Translations under genes and position numbers: made by a program | Assembly (NCBI GenBank): GCA_963678275.1 | Contig: OY782765.1 | Coordinates: 4,402,001 to 4,466,000 of the forward strand | Direction: 5' to 3' | Length of the DNA stretch: 64,000 bases | From: G963677445 sp963678275 | GTDB lineage: Bacteria; Bacteroidota; Ignavibacteria; Ignavibacteriales; Melioribacteraceae | Notes under the pieces: model-generated | The model's database searches: none | What the model saw: the letters and a program-made list of their open reading frames with translations, nothing else | Told to the model about the DNA's origin: nothing | Shown: piece by piece, positions 17,690 to 27,079 of the stretch | Layout: each line of letters begins with the position of its first letter | Numbering within the stretch: the stretch's first letter is position 1

Positions 17690-18511
17690 CTAATCAGAAG
17701 AATGGGGTGCGGCATTTTCTTCTATATTTTTATTATTAGGTTTTATCGTTATCAAAAAACGGTTTTGCAAGTCATCTCTGATTCCCATAACAGGATGAAA
17801 TAAATCATACCATCCGTCAAAGCGGCCGCCCCATCCCATATTCAGATGCACAAGAAAAGCTCCGTTTGATATAATATAGCCATCTAATACTGCCGCGTGT
17901 CCCCAGTTATCCCCATTATCAAAATAAAACATCAAAGGCCGTGAGGCGTTAATTTCTCCTTTTACCAATGATGTTAAATTATCCCTGTTTCTTAAAAAAG
18001 TATCCTTATCATACTCAAAAAAATTGACTTCACATTTCATATGATGCTCAAGTCTTGAGACAAAAGTTTCATGCTTCAAATAGCTATGCGCTCCGAAATC
18101 GGTATAGAGTATGGCTGCAACGAAAAAAATATATTTAGCAACTTGTTCAATTGATATTGGAGAAGAATTCTTTCCTAAACGCGGGGCAAAAAGATTATGC
18201 CTGAATTTATAACTGTCGAGTTCAACAGATACCGGTTTTTCTTGCGAAGTTTTATATTTGATTTTTCCGGATGGAGACAGGTTGTGAAAGTGGCAAATTT
18301 GAGCAATCGCAACAGCCCAGCAACCGGCATCATCATCATAAGGAATAAATCTGGCATAATCGTCAATCTGATGCCACTCGGTTTGTAACAGATATTCGCA
18401 TTCTTCTTCCGGAGTAATTCGGTTGGGTTTTAGTAAAAAATCAGCCGCTCTGTCAATCAGTATAACCAGGGATACTATGATTATTGTTGTGTATGATATC
18501 TTGCGTTTCAT
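17690..18511 (-). CDS. C10-family cysteine peptidase (streptopain-like), short form
   Basis: 273 residues. A hydrophobic N-terminal signal or anchor (8-27) precedes the catalytic domain. The nucleophile is Cys64 in DAGCWAVAIAQICHF. The histidine is His205 in NWGHAAVLDGY. The oxyanion/structural WGG is at 227-229 in LNMGWGGRFDGWYDL. Streptopain is made with a ~120-residue inhibitory prodomain between signal and catalytic part; here only ~35 residues separate them, so it lacks that prodomain. It is a likely secreted or membrane-anchored protease. It stands alone, with a fragment of the 245-bp repeat (17571-17594) downstream. Confidence 0.75.
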   Translation of the reverse strand: MKRKISYTTIIIVSLVILIDRAADFLLKPNRITPEEECEYLLQTEWHQIDDYARFIPYDDDAGCWAVAIAQICHFHNLSPSGKIKYKTSQEKPVSVELDSYKFRHNLFAPRLGKNSSPISIEQVAKYIFFVAAILYTDFGAHSYLKHETFVSRLEHHMKCEVNFFEYDKDTFLRNRDNLTSLVKGEINASRPLMFYFDNGDNWGHAAVLDGYIISNGAFLVHLNMGWGGRFDGWYDLFHPVMGIRDDLQNRFLITIKPNNKNIEENAAPHSSD

Positions 18512-18619
18512 CTCATTTTAACGTGGATATTACATGAATTTATACAACAAAATATTGGTGAATGTAAAAAAAGAACAAACAAAAGAAAAGAGGAGATAGA
18601 TTATTGATCAGATATCAGA

Positions 18620-19715
18620 AGAAAAATAAGGTTCTAAATTTTCCCCAGGCAAAGCCTGAGGAAAACGCCCTAAAGGGGAAACATTTGTAAGTATATCCGA
18701 ACAATCGGAATATCTCCCGCCTGAGGTAATGGCACTAAGATAGAGCAAAAATATAGTATTTTTAGTGTTTTCCTGGTATTCCGACCCCACCCTTAATCCC
18801 TCCCCTTAGTAAGGGGAGGGACTTTTAAAGCCCCTCTCCTTGATAAGGAGAGGGGTAGGGGTGAGGTTGTAAAGAATTTAATAACAATGGGTTAGCCAAC
18901 TAATGTTATCATTCTGTTTAATTGATATTGGAAAAACATTTCATAAGGAATATTGATGTTGGGGAATAACTATATTCGCGCAATATTCCTTTCGTTTCAC
19001 TATGTTAGTGCTATTACTGCCGGAAGGGGAGGACTATCCTTGAGCTAACCGATAACTTTTCTTTTTCTGACTCTTTCAGCTTATGGATTTAGAATCGCTG
19101 CCTGATTATCGGCAACATGTTATTAGCGGATTTTTTGACAAATTTTGCTCCTTAGATTATCCTCAACATGTTGGCGTTAGTGTGGTAATAAGAGCCTATA
19201 TGAAAACCAGTGGGTAATGAAAAAACAGCCGACTAATAAATGGACGTAGTTGAACAGTTACAAAAGCGCAAAAATATGGTTTACCTGACAACACGTATGA
19301 ATGATTTACTATAAATATCATATTCGATTGACTTGAATTTTGCAGGGGAGGTCTTAAAGGATTTGATTATCTGGGGATTGTTTGTGAATCCTCTACAAGG
19401 ATTGTTGTTGTTTTATTGACTATTTTCTACCCCAGGGGGACGTTCCGCACTAATCATCGCCTCTACAAGGCAAATGAGATAAAAAGAACCTTGTAGAGGT
19501 TCCATTATTGTAGCATATTATAGATAATTTGAAAAACATCTCTGTAGGAGATGCATAAAATGGCGCTTAAACCGCATCATCTTAAAAATATTATAAAACT
19601 AATATATTAACCCCAAAAAGAGTCGGAAATATTTTAAATAAGGAATATTTCACCAGTGATCTAAGTGGTTTGTAGCTGACTCAATTTCAAATACCCACTA
19701 TAATTCACATAAAGC
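18620..19715 (-). repeat. Cassette-type repeat locus I (one unit plus leader), minus orientation
   Basis: Reverse-complement counterpart of 34503-36546. Read on the minus strand it has a leader with CTACAAGG hairpins (19390-19715), a conserved twin-AACATGTTG block (19078-19196), a hairpin-rich insert of type C (18690-19060, with the TCCCTCCCC...GGGGAGGGA stem), and the closing hairpin CCCCAGGCAAAGCCTGAGG (18639-18680). Open frames in it (for example 18608-18790) are repeated exactly in the other copy but are not conserved across the family and are not called genes. The remainder of 18512-19728 has no gene. Confidence 0.85.
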
Positions 19716-19728
19716 CATATTTTTTTAC

Positions 19729-20184
19729 TCAAGTAGCCGTTAATGCGCTATCTGTATTATCATTGTCCTCTTTTTTGATATAATGCGACCAATAAGTATT
19801 TTCCTTCGAAATTATACTCTCAATACGCTGAACTAATAAAGGTAATGGATTATCAATGTTATAGGGATTACTCTTTGTCAGAAACAGATATTTCTCATGT
19901 TTTAAGGTTTCACATGTTGTGCGATATTCTATCCAGTTTTCCTGAAATTTATAGAGCCCTATTATTCCGGAAATTATAACAACAAGTATTCCCAATGACC
20001 CGGCAATGATTTTAAGTATTATAGAAGAATCCGCAATAAAGCTGATTATAAAAGGAATTAATGCGGCAGAAGAAATTTCCAAAATTTTGAGCAACTTAAA
20101 CCATTTTTGGTTAACCTGACTTTTTTTGTCGTACCATTCAATTTGATCATCTAAACGTTCTTGTAAATATTTATCCTTATCCAT
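19729..20184 (-). CDS. DUF4231 / SLATT-like two-transmembrane protein
   Basis: 151 residues. Two adjacent transmembrane helices (about 33-50 and 56-77) are preceded by a charged helix (DDQIEWYDKKSQVNQKWFK) and followed by the family phrase WIEYRTTCETLKHEKYLF (84-101). This matches DUF4231, which is related to SLATT domains. SLATT proteins are predicted membrane-perforating effectors in nucleotide-signalled conflict systems (SMODS/SLOG partners). No nucleotidyltransferase or SLOG gene is next to it, so it is an orphan. AGGAA precedes the ATG. It lies directly inside the inverted repeat locus I. Confidence 0.7.
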   Translation of the reverse strand: MDKDKYLQERLDDQIEWYDKKSQVNQKWFKLLKILEISSAALIPFIISFIADSSIILKIIAGSLGILVVIISGIIGLYKFQENWIEYRTTCETLKHEKYLFLTKSNPYNIDNPLPLLVQRIESIISKENTYWSHYIKKEDNDNTDSALTAT

Positions 20185-20570
20185 TCCAATATTCCTGATT
20201 ATGAGAGTTTATTTTACAGCCATACTTCGCCGGTATTTGCCTGCTCCGGGTATAGCGCTAAAGTGGAACGAGAGAGAAGAATTCCCGATACAATTTTCCG
20301 GTCTGTAAAAATCATATTTAATCTATATCATAAAAAACAATAATTCGCTTATTTGAGCGCTTTAACCCCAAAAACAATCAGTCACACACAAAATAGGAAA
20401 TTAATCGATAATTAACAATAAGTAATTAATGGTAAATGGTGAATTATGAATTATGAATGAAAAAATCAGAGTATGAGTATGATAACATGGATTTGTGGTG
20501 GTCGCCGGAGTGTTCATTTTTTCTGTCAGTGAAAAAAAGACGATACCGATTTTCAGGAGGCAGTCTTATA

Positions 20571-21115
20571 TCCTGTTCATCTATACAATCTTGTAAATCC
20601 TGTTCTTCTTTGATGTTTTGTGGGAAGTTATTACCGGGGTTTTGTGGGACCAATGGGACACGGGGGACTTTGAGTTGGTGAGGATTTCTTAGATTAAATA
20701 TCTTTTGGCCCGGAGCGTGGGAGAAAAAAAACAACAGTCGCCCGGGTCGCCATAGTCCCGCAGAGCTTTGAAAAACCAGTGTGAAAGCAACAGCGATTGA
20801 GATGCCAATTTTTTATCCTATTCATCAATACAATCCTGTAAATCCTGTTCTTCTTTGAGGCTTTGAATGAAGTTTTCAGCGGGGTTTTGTGGGACCAATG
20901 GGACACGGGGGACTTTGAGTTGGTGAGGTTTTCTTAAAAAAAATATCTTTTGACCCGGATTGTGGGAGAAAAAAAAACAACAGTCGCCCGGTCGCCATAG
21001 TCCCGCAGAACTTAAATTAACCAGTGAAAAAGCAACAGCGATTGAGATGCCAATTTTTTATCCTGTTCATCTATACAATCCTGTAAATCCTGTTTTTCTT
21101 TGAGGCTTTTGGCGG
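20571..21115. repeat. 245-bp tandem repeat, two full copies and a partial third
   Basis: TCCTGTTCATCTATACAATC occurs at 20571, 20816 (one change) and 21061, exactly 245 bases apart each time. Each unit also carries GTGGGACCAATGGGACACG and CAACAGTCGCCCGG. The third copy breaks off near 21115. Short open frames in the units are shadows. The flank 20185-20570 is AT-rich with a piece of the AGTATGAGTATGAT repeat and no gene. Confidence 0.88.
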
Positions 21116-21138
21116 GTATTCGGAAGTGAAAAGTGAGT

Positions 21139-21168
21139 AAAAAAAAAGGGCCGGTGGAGGGCCGGCCC
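21139..21168 (-). terminator. Rho-independent terminator of the 21217-21849 gene
   Basis: Read on the minus strand: GGGCCGG, 7-base loop, CCGGCCC, then nine Ts. It is 48 bases beyond the stop codon of the outer-membrane-like gene. This is the clearest intrinsic terminator in the window. Confidence 0.9.
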
Positions 21169-21216
21169 ATGTGGGAGTGGAGGTAATAATATAATGAAGA
21201 GAACAATTGTGATACG

Positions 21217-21849
21217 TTAAAACTTTCCAAATTTAAATGTCATCATAGCTGTAAAACCGCCGATATCGGAATTGCCAATGGAGGCGATATCGTCAAAAGG
21301 GTGGTAATCGACACCAAAAACCGCTCGGTATCCGATTCCGGCATTTACTCTGAACCAGCTTACAAGGTTAATCTCAACATTTATTCGCGGGTCGAGAATA
21401 AAAAACTCATCACTCTTGTAATCCGGTTTGGAGGTGGAGAGGGGGAATTCGAGAGTTGGGGCTTCCAGACGGATATCACCGCCCCCGATAAGGAGGTAAA
21501 ATGAAGTGTGCACAATACGGTTTGGATTAGAAATAAATTCTAATTCCAGCCCTCCGTAATTAAGTCTGATATTAGGTTCAAATGTTTTACCACCATAAGA
21601 ATGGCTGATGCCCGAAGATGTATGCCTTGATATAGTTGAATAACCCCCTCCGCCAATAACAATCATATTATTTATTATCCAGCCGCCGCGGCCACCTTTT
21701 AAAATGGCCGGTTCTCCGTTTAAGGTAGTGAAAGCAAAAACAGGCGCCCCAAACCCGCCGCTTTCACAAATTCCCTTATCGAAGATTGTTTCTTCCTGAG
21801 AAAAGAGAAGTGAAGAAAAAATTATAAATAAAGTAAACACTGCTTTCAT
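21217..21849 (-). CDS. Putative outer-membrane beta-barrel protein
   Basis: 210 residues. A signal peptide covers 1-18 (MKAVFTLFIIFSSLLFSQ). The mature protein alternates hydrophobic and polar residues with many Gly (GGRGGWIINNMIVIGGGGYS, RLNYGGLELEF) and ends with MMTFKFGKF, an aromatic terminus typical of outer-membrane barrels. No named family is recognised. It is a single gene with its own strong terminator and a ~200-base region shared with the divergent 22047 gene. Confidence 0.65.
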   Translation of the reverse strand: MKAVFTLFIIFSSLLFSQEETIFDKGICESGGFGAPVFAFTTLNGEPAILKGGRGGWIINNMIVIGGGGYSTISRHTSSGISHSYGGKTFEPNIRLNYGGLELEFISNPNRIVHTSFYLLIGGGDIRLEAPTLEFPLSTSKPDYKSDEFFILDPRINVEINLVSWFRVNAGIGYRAVFGVDYHPFDDIASIGNSDIGGFTAMMTFKFGKF

Positions 21850-22046
21850 GATTTCCTCTGATAAAATTTATAATATGCTTTTCAAAAGATGTGCCGTAAT
21901 TTTTATGTGAAATATTCTTTAATTTTTAACAGATTCTTAATTTTCTCTTAAAAGATTTATATTTTTGCATCAGTGATTGTATAATTTAGTAGATAGGGTT
22001 GTCCACAAAAGTAATCAGTTATCAGAAAGGATAAGATATATCAAAT

Positions 22047-22658
22047 ATGAAAAGAATTAATTTTAGCCGTAAAAGAAAAGAATCGGAATTTTGGCACTGG
22101 TTTCAGAGAAATGAAAAGCGACTTTTTTCATTGGATGATGAGCAGGATAAAATTTTTGATGAACTACTTGAGGAACTGGGAAAAATTAATTCGGACCTTA
22201 CATTTGAGATAGGCCCGGTGGAAGAGGGCCGAAGAGAATTTATCATCAGCGCCGGGGGAATTCGCGAGTCATTTCCGGCAGTTGTTTCGCTGAGCGATTC
22301 AGCGCCAATTCTGCCGAGATGGAATATCAAGGAATTCAGACAGAGACGCTGGCCTCTGAATTCATTACAGATTGAAGATTTGCAAATGACTCCGGATGAA
22401 GTATTCTTTTCGCTTGAAATGGATTTTCACCAGATATCAATAACCCTCTTTTTTGATAAATATGATCTCGACCGCCCGGAATTATTTAAAGTGCTCGGAT
22501 TTTTAATGCTCGATGAAGCGCTCGGTGAATATGACGTTGAAACCAAGGTCAGCTCAATCACATTTGGTCCTTTTGATGAACTTCCCGACACCAATGTTTA
22601 TCCCCTCACCCGGATGCCCAAAATGTTCGATGAAATTTACGCTTCGATTTTTAATTAA
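22047..22658 (+). CDS. Hypothetical protein, unknown function
   Basis: 203 residues, no signal peptide or membrane segment. It begins basic and aromatic (FWHWFQRNEKRLF), followed by a mixed alpha/beta region with FEIGPVEEGRREFIISAGGI and LPRWNIKEFRQRR. It ends in EYDVETKVSSITFGPFDELP. The pattern resembles cytoplasmic proteins of unknown function in Bacteroidota, but I do not recognise a defined family. Coding character is good and it is divergent from the outer-membrane-like gene. Confidence 0.6.
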   Translation: MKRINFSRKRKESEFWHWFQRNEKRLFSLDDEQDKIFDELLEELGKINSDLTFEIGPVEEGRREFIISAGGIRESFPAVVSLSDSAPILPRWNIKEFRQRRWPLNSLQIEDLQMTPDEVFFSLEMDFHQISITLFFDKYDLDRPELFKVLGFLMLDEALGEYDVETKVSSITFGPFDELPDTNVYPLTRMPKMFDEIYASIFN

Positions 22659-22887
22659 TTACTCCGCGTGATACTTTATACAGCTCCTGTTGCCCGGGAT
22701 TTTATTCTGGTTTTTCCGGAAAAAATTTTTTCACGCGGGAGGGGAAAGATTATACCGAATAAATTATTTCCTTCCGGTAATTGCATTCTGAAGCGTTATA
22801 ATTTTCTCAAGTTTTTACTTGCCTTTTAATTCAAAATTTATGATTTAAGTGTCTTCTTTATTTTTAATAAGAAATACTGGAAAAGAG

Positions 22888-24357
22888 ATGAAAAACGTAT
22901 TCCTGCCTTTAATTATTTCAGTTTTATTATTTGCCGGCTGCGGTGAAAATCAGCAGAATAGACATACAGACCTCTATAATACAATTTTTTACGAGACCGA
23001 ATCGGTATTTTATATTGATCCGGAAAACTATCCCGCGGAAAATAAGTCGCTTCCGATAGGGATATTTGATTCGGGCACGGGGGGACTTACCGTAATGGAG
23101 GTTATCCTGAAAGCCGATCTTTATGATAATCAAACCGGTGAGCCGGGTCCGGATGGAATAAGAGATTTTGAAAATGAAAACTTTATTTATCTCGGCGATC
23201 AGGCGAATATGCCATACGGCAACTACGCGGGGGCAAATAAAACCGAACTCCTGGAAGAACATATAATAAAAGATGTGCAGTTTCTTATGGGGAAAAATTA
23301 TTACGAAACGGGAGAATCTGAAAATTTTTCCGTCGGTAAAAACCAGGTGAAAGCGATCGTAATAGCCTGCAATACAGCGACGGCTTTCGGAAAAGATATT
23401 ATTGATGATTTTATAAAGATGAGCGGAACGGGACTGAGTGTGACAGGAGTAATCGGAGCAGGCTGCAGGGGAGCTCTCGACAGGATAAAAAAAGATGAAA
23501 GCTGTACGATTGGTGTGATGGCGACTGCCGGAACAGTGGCCTCGGAAGGATATGTTAAAACCTTAAACAGGCTGATTAAGGAAGGGGGATTCAGCGGCAG
23601 CATAAATATTGTTCAGCAGGCGGGAATCGGACTCGCGGGGGCGATAGATGGTGAGCCCGGTTATATTATGAAATCAGCGGAATCGGTTCGAAATGATTAT
23701 AAAGGACCCGTTATGGGTGAGGCGCCGGGGGATATCAGGAGCAATATCTTAAAGAGGTATAATTTTGAATATAATAATAATGAGCTCCTTTATTCGGGCG
23801 AGAGGGAAAATCCGGAAACGCTTCAGCTCAACAGCATTCAAAATTATATATCATATCATCTGGTTTCCCTTCTTGAAAAAATCAGAAACCTTGAGAATCC
23901 CGAACCACTTAAATCAATCATACTCGGCTGCACACATTATCCTTTTTACGAAGAGATATTCCTGGAGAAAATTGAAGAGTTAAGAAATTACAAAGAAGAT
24001 GGTGAATTTATTTACAAACCCTTTATGAGCGATGACATTTCTCTTATCGATCCCGCGGAAAATACCGCCTCGGAATTGTTTGAAAATCTGCGGAAAAATA
24101 AAAAATTGAGTGACAAAAGAGGAGGCAGCGCGGAATTTTTTATCAGTGTGCCCAATATGGATAATCCCTCAATTTGTGTTGATATAGATGGCCGGTTTAC
24201 CTGGGACTACAAATATGGCCGCCATGCCGGAGATATTCAGGAGTATGTTAAAAGAATACCATTTAACGGCGAAATACCCGGTAAGGAAATTCTTGAAAGA
24301 CTAAAATTAAAAATACCGGTTACGTGGGAGTTCATCAGACGTCAGACAGGAAATTGA
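22888..24357 (+). CDS. Glutamate/aspartate racemase-like lipoprotein
   Basis: 489 residues from the ATG at 22888 (GGAAAAGAG before it); a GTG at 22849 would add 13. Residues 1-18 are a lipoprotein signal ending LLFAGC (Cys18). The rest matches glutamate racemase: IGIFDSGTGGLTV (58-69), ACNTA with Cys161 and GCTHYP with Cys348, so both catalytic cysteines are kept. Cytoplasmic MurI is ~260-280 residues; this one has insertions of ~30 and ~80 residues and a C-terminal extension. A lipid-anchored, periplasm-facing racemase is unexpected, because glutamate racemase normally supplies cytoplasmic peptidoglycan synthesis. It may act on free D/L-amino acids outside the cytoplasm. Confidence 0.8.
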   Translation: MKNVFLPLIISVLLFAGCGENQQNRHTDLYNTIFYETESVFYIDPENYPAENKSLPIGIFDSGTGGLTVMEVILKADLYDNQTGEPGPDGIRDFENENFIYLGDQANMPYGNYAGANKTELLEEHIIKDVQFLMGKNYYETGESENFSVGKNQVKAIVIACNTATAFGKDIIDDFIKMSGTGLSVTGVIGAGCRGALDRIKKDESCTIGVMATAGTVASEGYVKTLNRLIKEGGFSGSINIVQQAGIGLAGAIDGEPGYIMKSAESVRNDYKGPVMGEAPGDIRSNILKRYNFEYNNNELLYSGERENPETLQLNSIQNYISYHLVSLLEKIRNLENPEPLKSIILGCTHYPFYEEIFLEKIEELRNYKEDGEFIYKPFMSDDISLIDPAENTASELFENLRKNKKLSDKRGGSAEFFISVPNMDNPSICVDIDGRFTWDYKYGRHAGDIQEYVKRIPFNGEIPGKEILERLKLKIPVTWEFIRRQTGN

Positions 24358-24857
24358 TATTTTAGTCCTGCTATCGGGTTGAAATAAAAGCCATTAAATC
24401 ACTTATGCGCCAAACTAAGCAAAAAGCTAAAAAACCTTATGCTTGATTTTTTTAAACTTCAGAACTCCTTACCTCTCGCAAAATGAAATCGAGGAATTTT
24501 TGGAAATTTGCTGAGTGTTACAGCAGGGAAACTATTTTTGCAAAAACCAGTCCATTTTGCCTGGAATTTAACACTTTACTGCGTAATCTTTTTTTCGGGC
24601 AGGTGTACGGTTCATTTATTTTAACCTGCGCAATTCAATATTCTGCCATTTAATGAAGGAAAAAAATTGTTAAGGAGCCTGTTAAGCTGAGGTGTTTTTT
24701 CAAAAATAATTTCTGCTTCATGGGAATAGTCTTTTACCAAACGGATAAAAACATTATCTTTATTTTTGAGTCATAAATATTTTTTACAGGATAATACCGG
24801 CTTCAACAAAGTGTACTATGTTTCACAATAACATAAATCAAAAGAGGATTGACAGCT
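24358..24857. other. 500-base gap with dispersed repeat fragments
   Basis: 24460-24495 is the inverse of a phrase also at 48406-48440 and 58666-58700 (ATTTTGCGAGAGGTAAGGAG type). 24550-24590 is a degenerate inverse copy of the TAAGGAGTTAAATTCTACG repeat. No gene or clear terminator is seen. Confidence 0.6.
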
Positions 24858-25517
24858 ATGGATAAAAAAATATTTTATGATAATATCCGGGATGATTTGT
24901 TTGATGGTAAACTGAGGCAGGAGCAGGTGGATGGAATGGAAACAATTATCGATTTCTGGGATAACCCCCCATTCGAACCTGAAGGAATATTCAAACATTA
25001 CTGGAGGAGTAGAAATTATTGCTGGCTTGCCTACATGCTCGCGACCACATATCATGAAACCGCATTCACAATGCAGCCTGTCTCGGAACGTGGCGATAAC
25101 GCATATTTTGAGCGGATGTATGGGGGCCGAACCGACCTGGGCAACACGGAACCGGGTGACGGAGCAAAGTTTCATGGCCGCGGATTTGTTCAGCTTACAG
25201 GCAGACTAAACTACACCCGCATGACTCCGATAGTTAAAGAATTTTATCCCGGCTGCCCCGATCTTACAGATGATCCTGACGCGGTTAAAAAACCTGAATA
25301 CGCGGTCGTGATAATGTTTTTTGGTATGTTCACAGGTACATTTACCGGCAAAAAACTGAAAGATTATATCGGAGACCCCGATAAAGATGAAATTGTGGAC
25401 TACTATAACGCGCGCAGAATTATCAATGGTATTGATAGGGCTGAGCTGATTAAGGGATACGCCGAAAAATTTCAACAGGCCCTTCGAGAGGCGGGAGCAA
25501 ACCAGGAACAGGGATAA
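24858..25517 (+). CDS. Glycoside hydrolase family 19 enzyme (chitinase/endolysin type)
   Basis: 219 residues from the ATG at 24858 (AGAGG upstream); a TTG nine bases earlier is unlikely. The GH19 core is recognisable: ATTYHETAF with Glu67 as the probable acid, a further Glu77 in VSERGDNAYF, and HGRGFVQLTGRLNY at ~106-119. There is no signal peptide, so it resembles phage endolysin-type GH19 proteins that cut peptidoglycan or chitin-like polymers after release. No phage genes surround it; it is a lone accessory gene. Confidence 0.85.
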   Translation: MDKKIFYDNIRDDLFDGKLRQEQVDGMETIIDFWDNPPFEPEGIFKHYWRSRNYCWLAYMLATTYHETAFTMQPVSERGDNAYFERMYGGRTDLGNTEPGDGAKFHGRGFVQLTGRLNYTRMTPIVKEFYPGCPDLTDDPDAVKKPEYAVVIMFFGMFTGTFTGKKLKDYIGDPDKDEIVDYYNARRIINGIDRAELIKGYAEKFQQALREAGANQEQG

Positions 25518-25525
25518 ATATTCCA

Positions 25526-25605
25526 TGAGCTCAAAAAATTTTTCGTAAAATGACGATTTTTTTGATGCGTGAATTTCTCTCTGAAAAACCCGACAAAAGA
25601 ATGAT
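25526..25605. repeat. ~78-bp dispersed repeat (partner at 56349)
   Basis: CATGAGCTCAAAAAATTTTT and the following ~58 bases recur almost unchanged at 56349-56425 in the same orientation. No coding potential. It lies right after the GH19 gene. Confidence 0.8.
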
Positions 25606-25725
25606 GGTCAGGATGTTTTAATAAAATTAAAAACCGGGTCATCTTTAATTATCAATTGTCAGTTATCCATTATCAATTAACTGGCTTTCCACTTCCGGCT
25701 AAGTCAGTTTAAGGATTAAGTTTTT

Positions 25726-26133
25726 ATGAGTAAAAGAATATTTCAGGTCATTCTTCTCGCGCTGGGAATAATGGCTGTGATCACAGGATTAATGAGTCTT
25801 GTCAGCGGGCTCGGCGGTTCATTTTACAATCTTGGAATAAATAGTGAAATTACTTCCAACGTAATTGCCGACAGCAACTACAGGTATTACAGCGGAATGT
25901 GGATTGGAACCGGAATTATACTTTTATATATAATGACCTCGCCCGAAAAGAATGGGATTCTCTTTAAAGCGGCGGCTCTTTTGATATTTTTCGGCGGATT
26001 GGGCAGATTTTTTTCCCTTATCTTTTTCGGATATTCTTCCACACTCTTTGTTATATTTATGTGTCTTGAATTACTCTTTCCATTGTTGGTTCTCTGGCAT
26101 GGAAGATTGGTCAGAGAAAGCGCCGGAATCTAA
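25726..26133 (+). CDS. DUF4345 family membrane protein
   Basis: 135 residues with four predicted transmembrane helices (about 5-27, 50-68, 76-96 and 102-122). The family phrase YRYYSGMWIGTGI and FFGGLGRFFSL are present. Function is unknown. It appears to be a single gene with no close partner; 26134-26353 shows only spacer sequence. Confidence 0.75.
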   Translation: MSKRIFQVILLALGIMAVITGLMSLVSGLGGSFYNLGINSEITSNVIADSNYRYYSGMWIGTGIILLYIMTSPEKNGILFKAAALLIFFGGLGRFFSLIFFGYSSTLFVIFMCLELLFPLLVLWHGRLVRESAGI

Positions 26134-26353
26134 TAAATTATTCGCGATAGAGAAGGATTTGCGGGATAAAATTTTGATTCCCGGAAAACGGAGGTTATCC
26201 GCTGCTACAGGATGCCGAATTTACAGCCGAAAGGAATAATACCGGAAACGATCGCCGGTTGATTCACGGCTTCGAAAGGCTCAGCCTCCGGATGAATGAT
26301 TTTTATTCCGGTTCCGACGGTTTATTGATTTAAGTTATTATTACGGAGTGAAC

Positions 26354-27079
26354 ATGAGTTATATTGTTATAATATTCCTGCTTGGTCTTTTAATATTCAT
26401 TCATGAACTTGGACATTTCAGCGCCGCGCGTATAGCGGGTGTAAGAATTGCCCGCTTTTCAGTCGGTTTCGGACCTAAATTATGGTCAAAAAAAATAGGT
26501 GGCACCGAATACCGGGTATCGGCCATACCTCTCGGAGGTTATGTTCTTCCTGAAATAACCGAACTTTCCGAGTTATACCTGATACCATGGCGGAGCAGAA
26601 TATTTTACGTGCTTGGGGGTCCAATGGCAAATTTTTTATTCGCGGCTTTTTCACTCTTGCTTATGAATCTTTTTTTCGGTGAATTTTCTTTCTATAATAT
26701 TTTTGTAGCTCCGCTGGTAAAAACCTGGTCTTTGTCCTTAAAGATAATATCCTCAATTCCGTTGATGTTCACGCAGACTGAAAATATGTCAGGCATAGTG
26801 GGAATAGTTACTGATGGCAGCCGATATGTGGGACTCAGTTTTGCGCGGATGCTTCAGTTTTCCACTTTGCTGAGTATAAACCTCGCGATATTTAATATGC
26901 TTCCTTTTCCTCCGCTTGACGGGGGCAACCTGTTATTATACCTGCTCGAAAAAATTGACAGAAGACTGCTTAAGCTTCATATACCTGTAGCGTTAACAGG
27001 CTGGCTGCTGCTTATCGGGTTTATGGTGTACGCGACCATTATGGATATAAGCAGAGTAACAGGAGGAGCGGTTAATTGA
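26354..27079 (+). CDS. Site-2 (M50) intramembrane metalloprotease without PDZ domain
   Basis: 241 residues from the ATG at 26354, chosen because GGAG lies five bases upstream; a GTG at 26348 overlaps it. HELGH at 17-21 and LPFPPLDGG with Asp189 are the zinc-binding motifs; GGPMANF is also family-typical. The RseP/MtfA-type PDZ domain between the two motifs is missing, so it is a minimal S2P. Its stop codon overlaps the TTG start of an ECF sigma factor. S2Ps release sigma factors by cutting anti-sigma proteins in the membrane, so the pairing makes sense, but no anti-sigma gene is adjacent. Confidence 0.85.
   Translation: MSYIVIIFLLGLLIFIHELGHFSAARIAGVRIARFSVGFGPKLWSKKIGGTEYRVSAIPLGGYVLPEITELSELYLIPWRSRIFYVLGGPMANFLFAAFSLLLMNLFFGEFSFYNIFVAPLVKTWSLSLKIISSIPLMFTQTENMSGIVGIVTDGSRYVGLSFARMLQFSTLLSINLAIFNMLPFPPLDGGNLLLYLLEKIDRRLLKLHIPVALTGWLLLIGFMVYATIMDISRVTGGAVN

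Noticed and set aside
19078..19230. A small minus-type open frame in the twin-AACATGTTG block (reads DYRQHV...YPQHVGVSV) that could look like a conserved peptide.
   Set aside because: The frame is broken by stops in other copies (for example 57465-57580) and varies with the DNA repeat, so conservation is at the DNA level, not the protein level.
24858..25517. GH19 gene as a prophage marker.
   Set aside because: No holin, portal, capsid or integrase gene is nearby; the gene stands alone.
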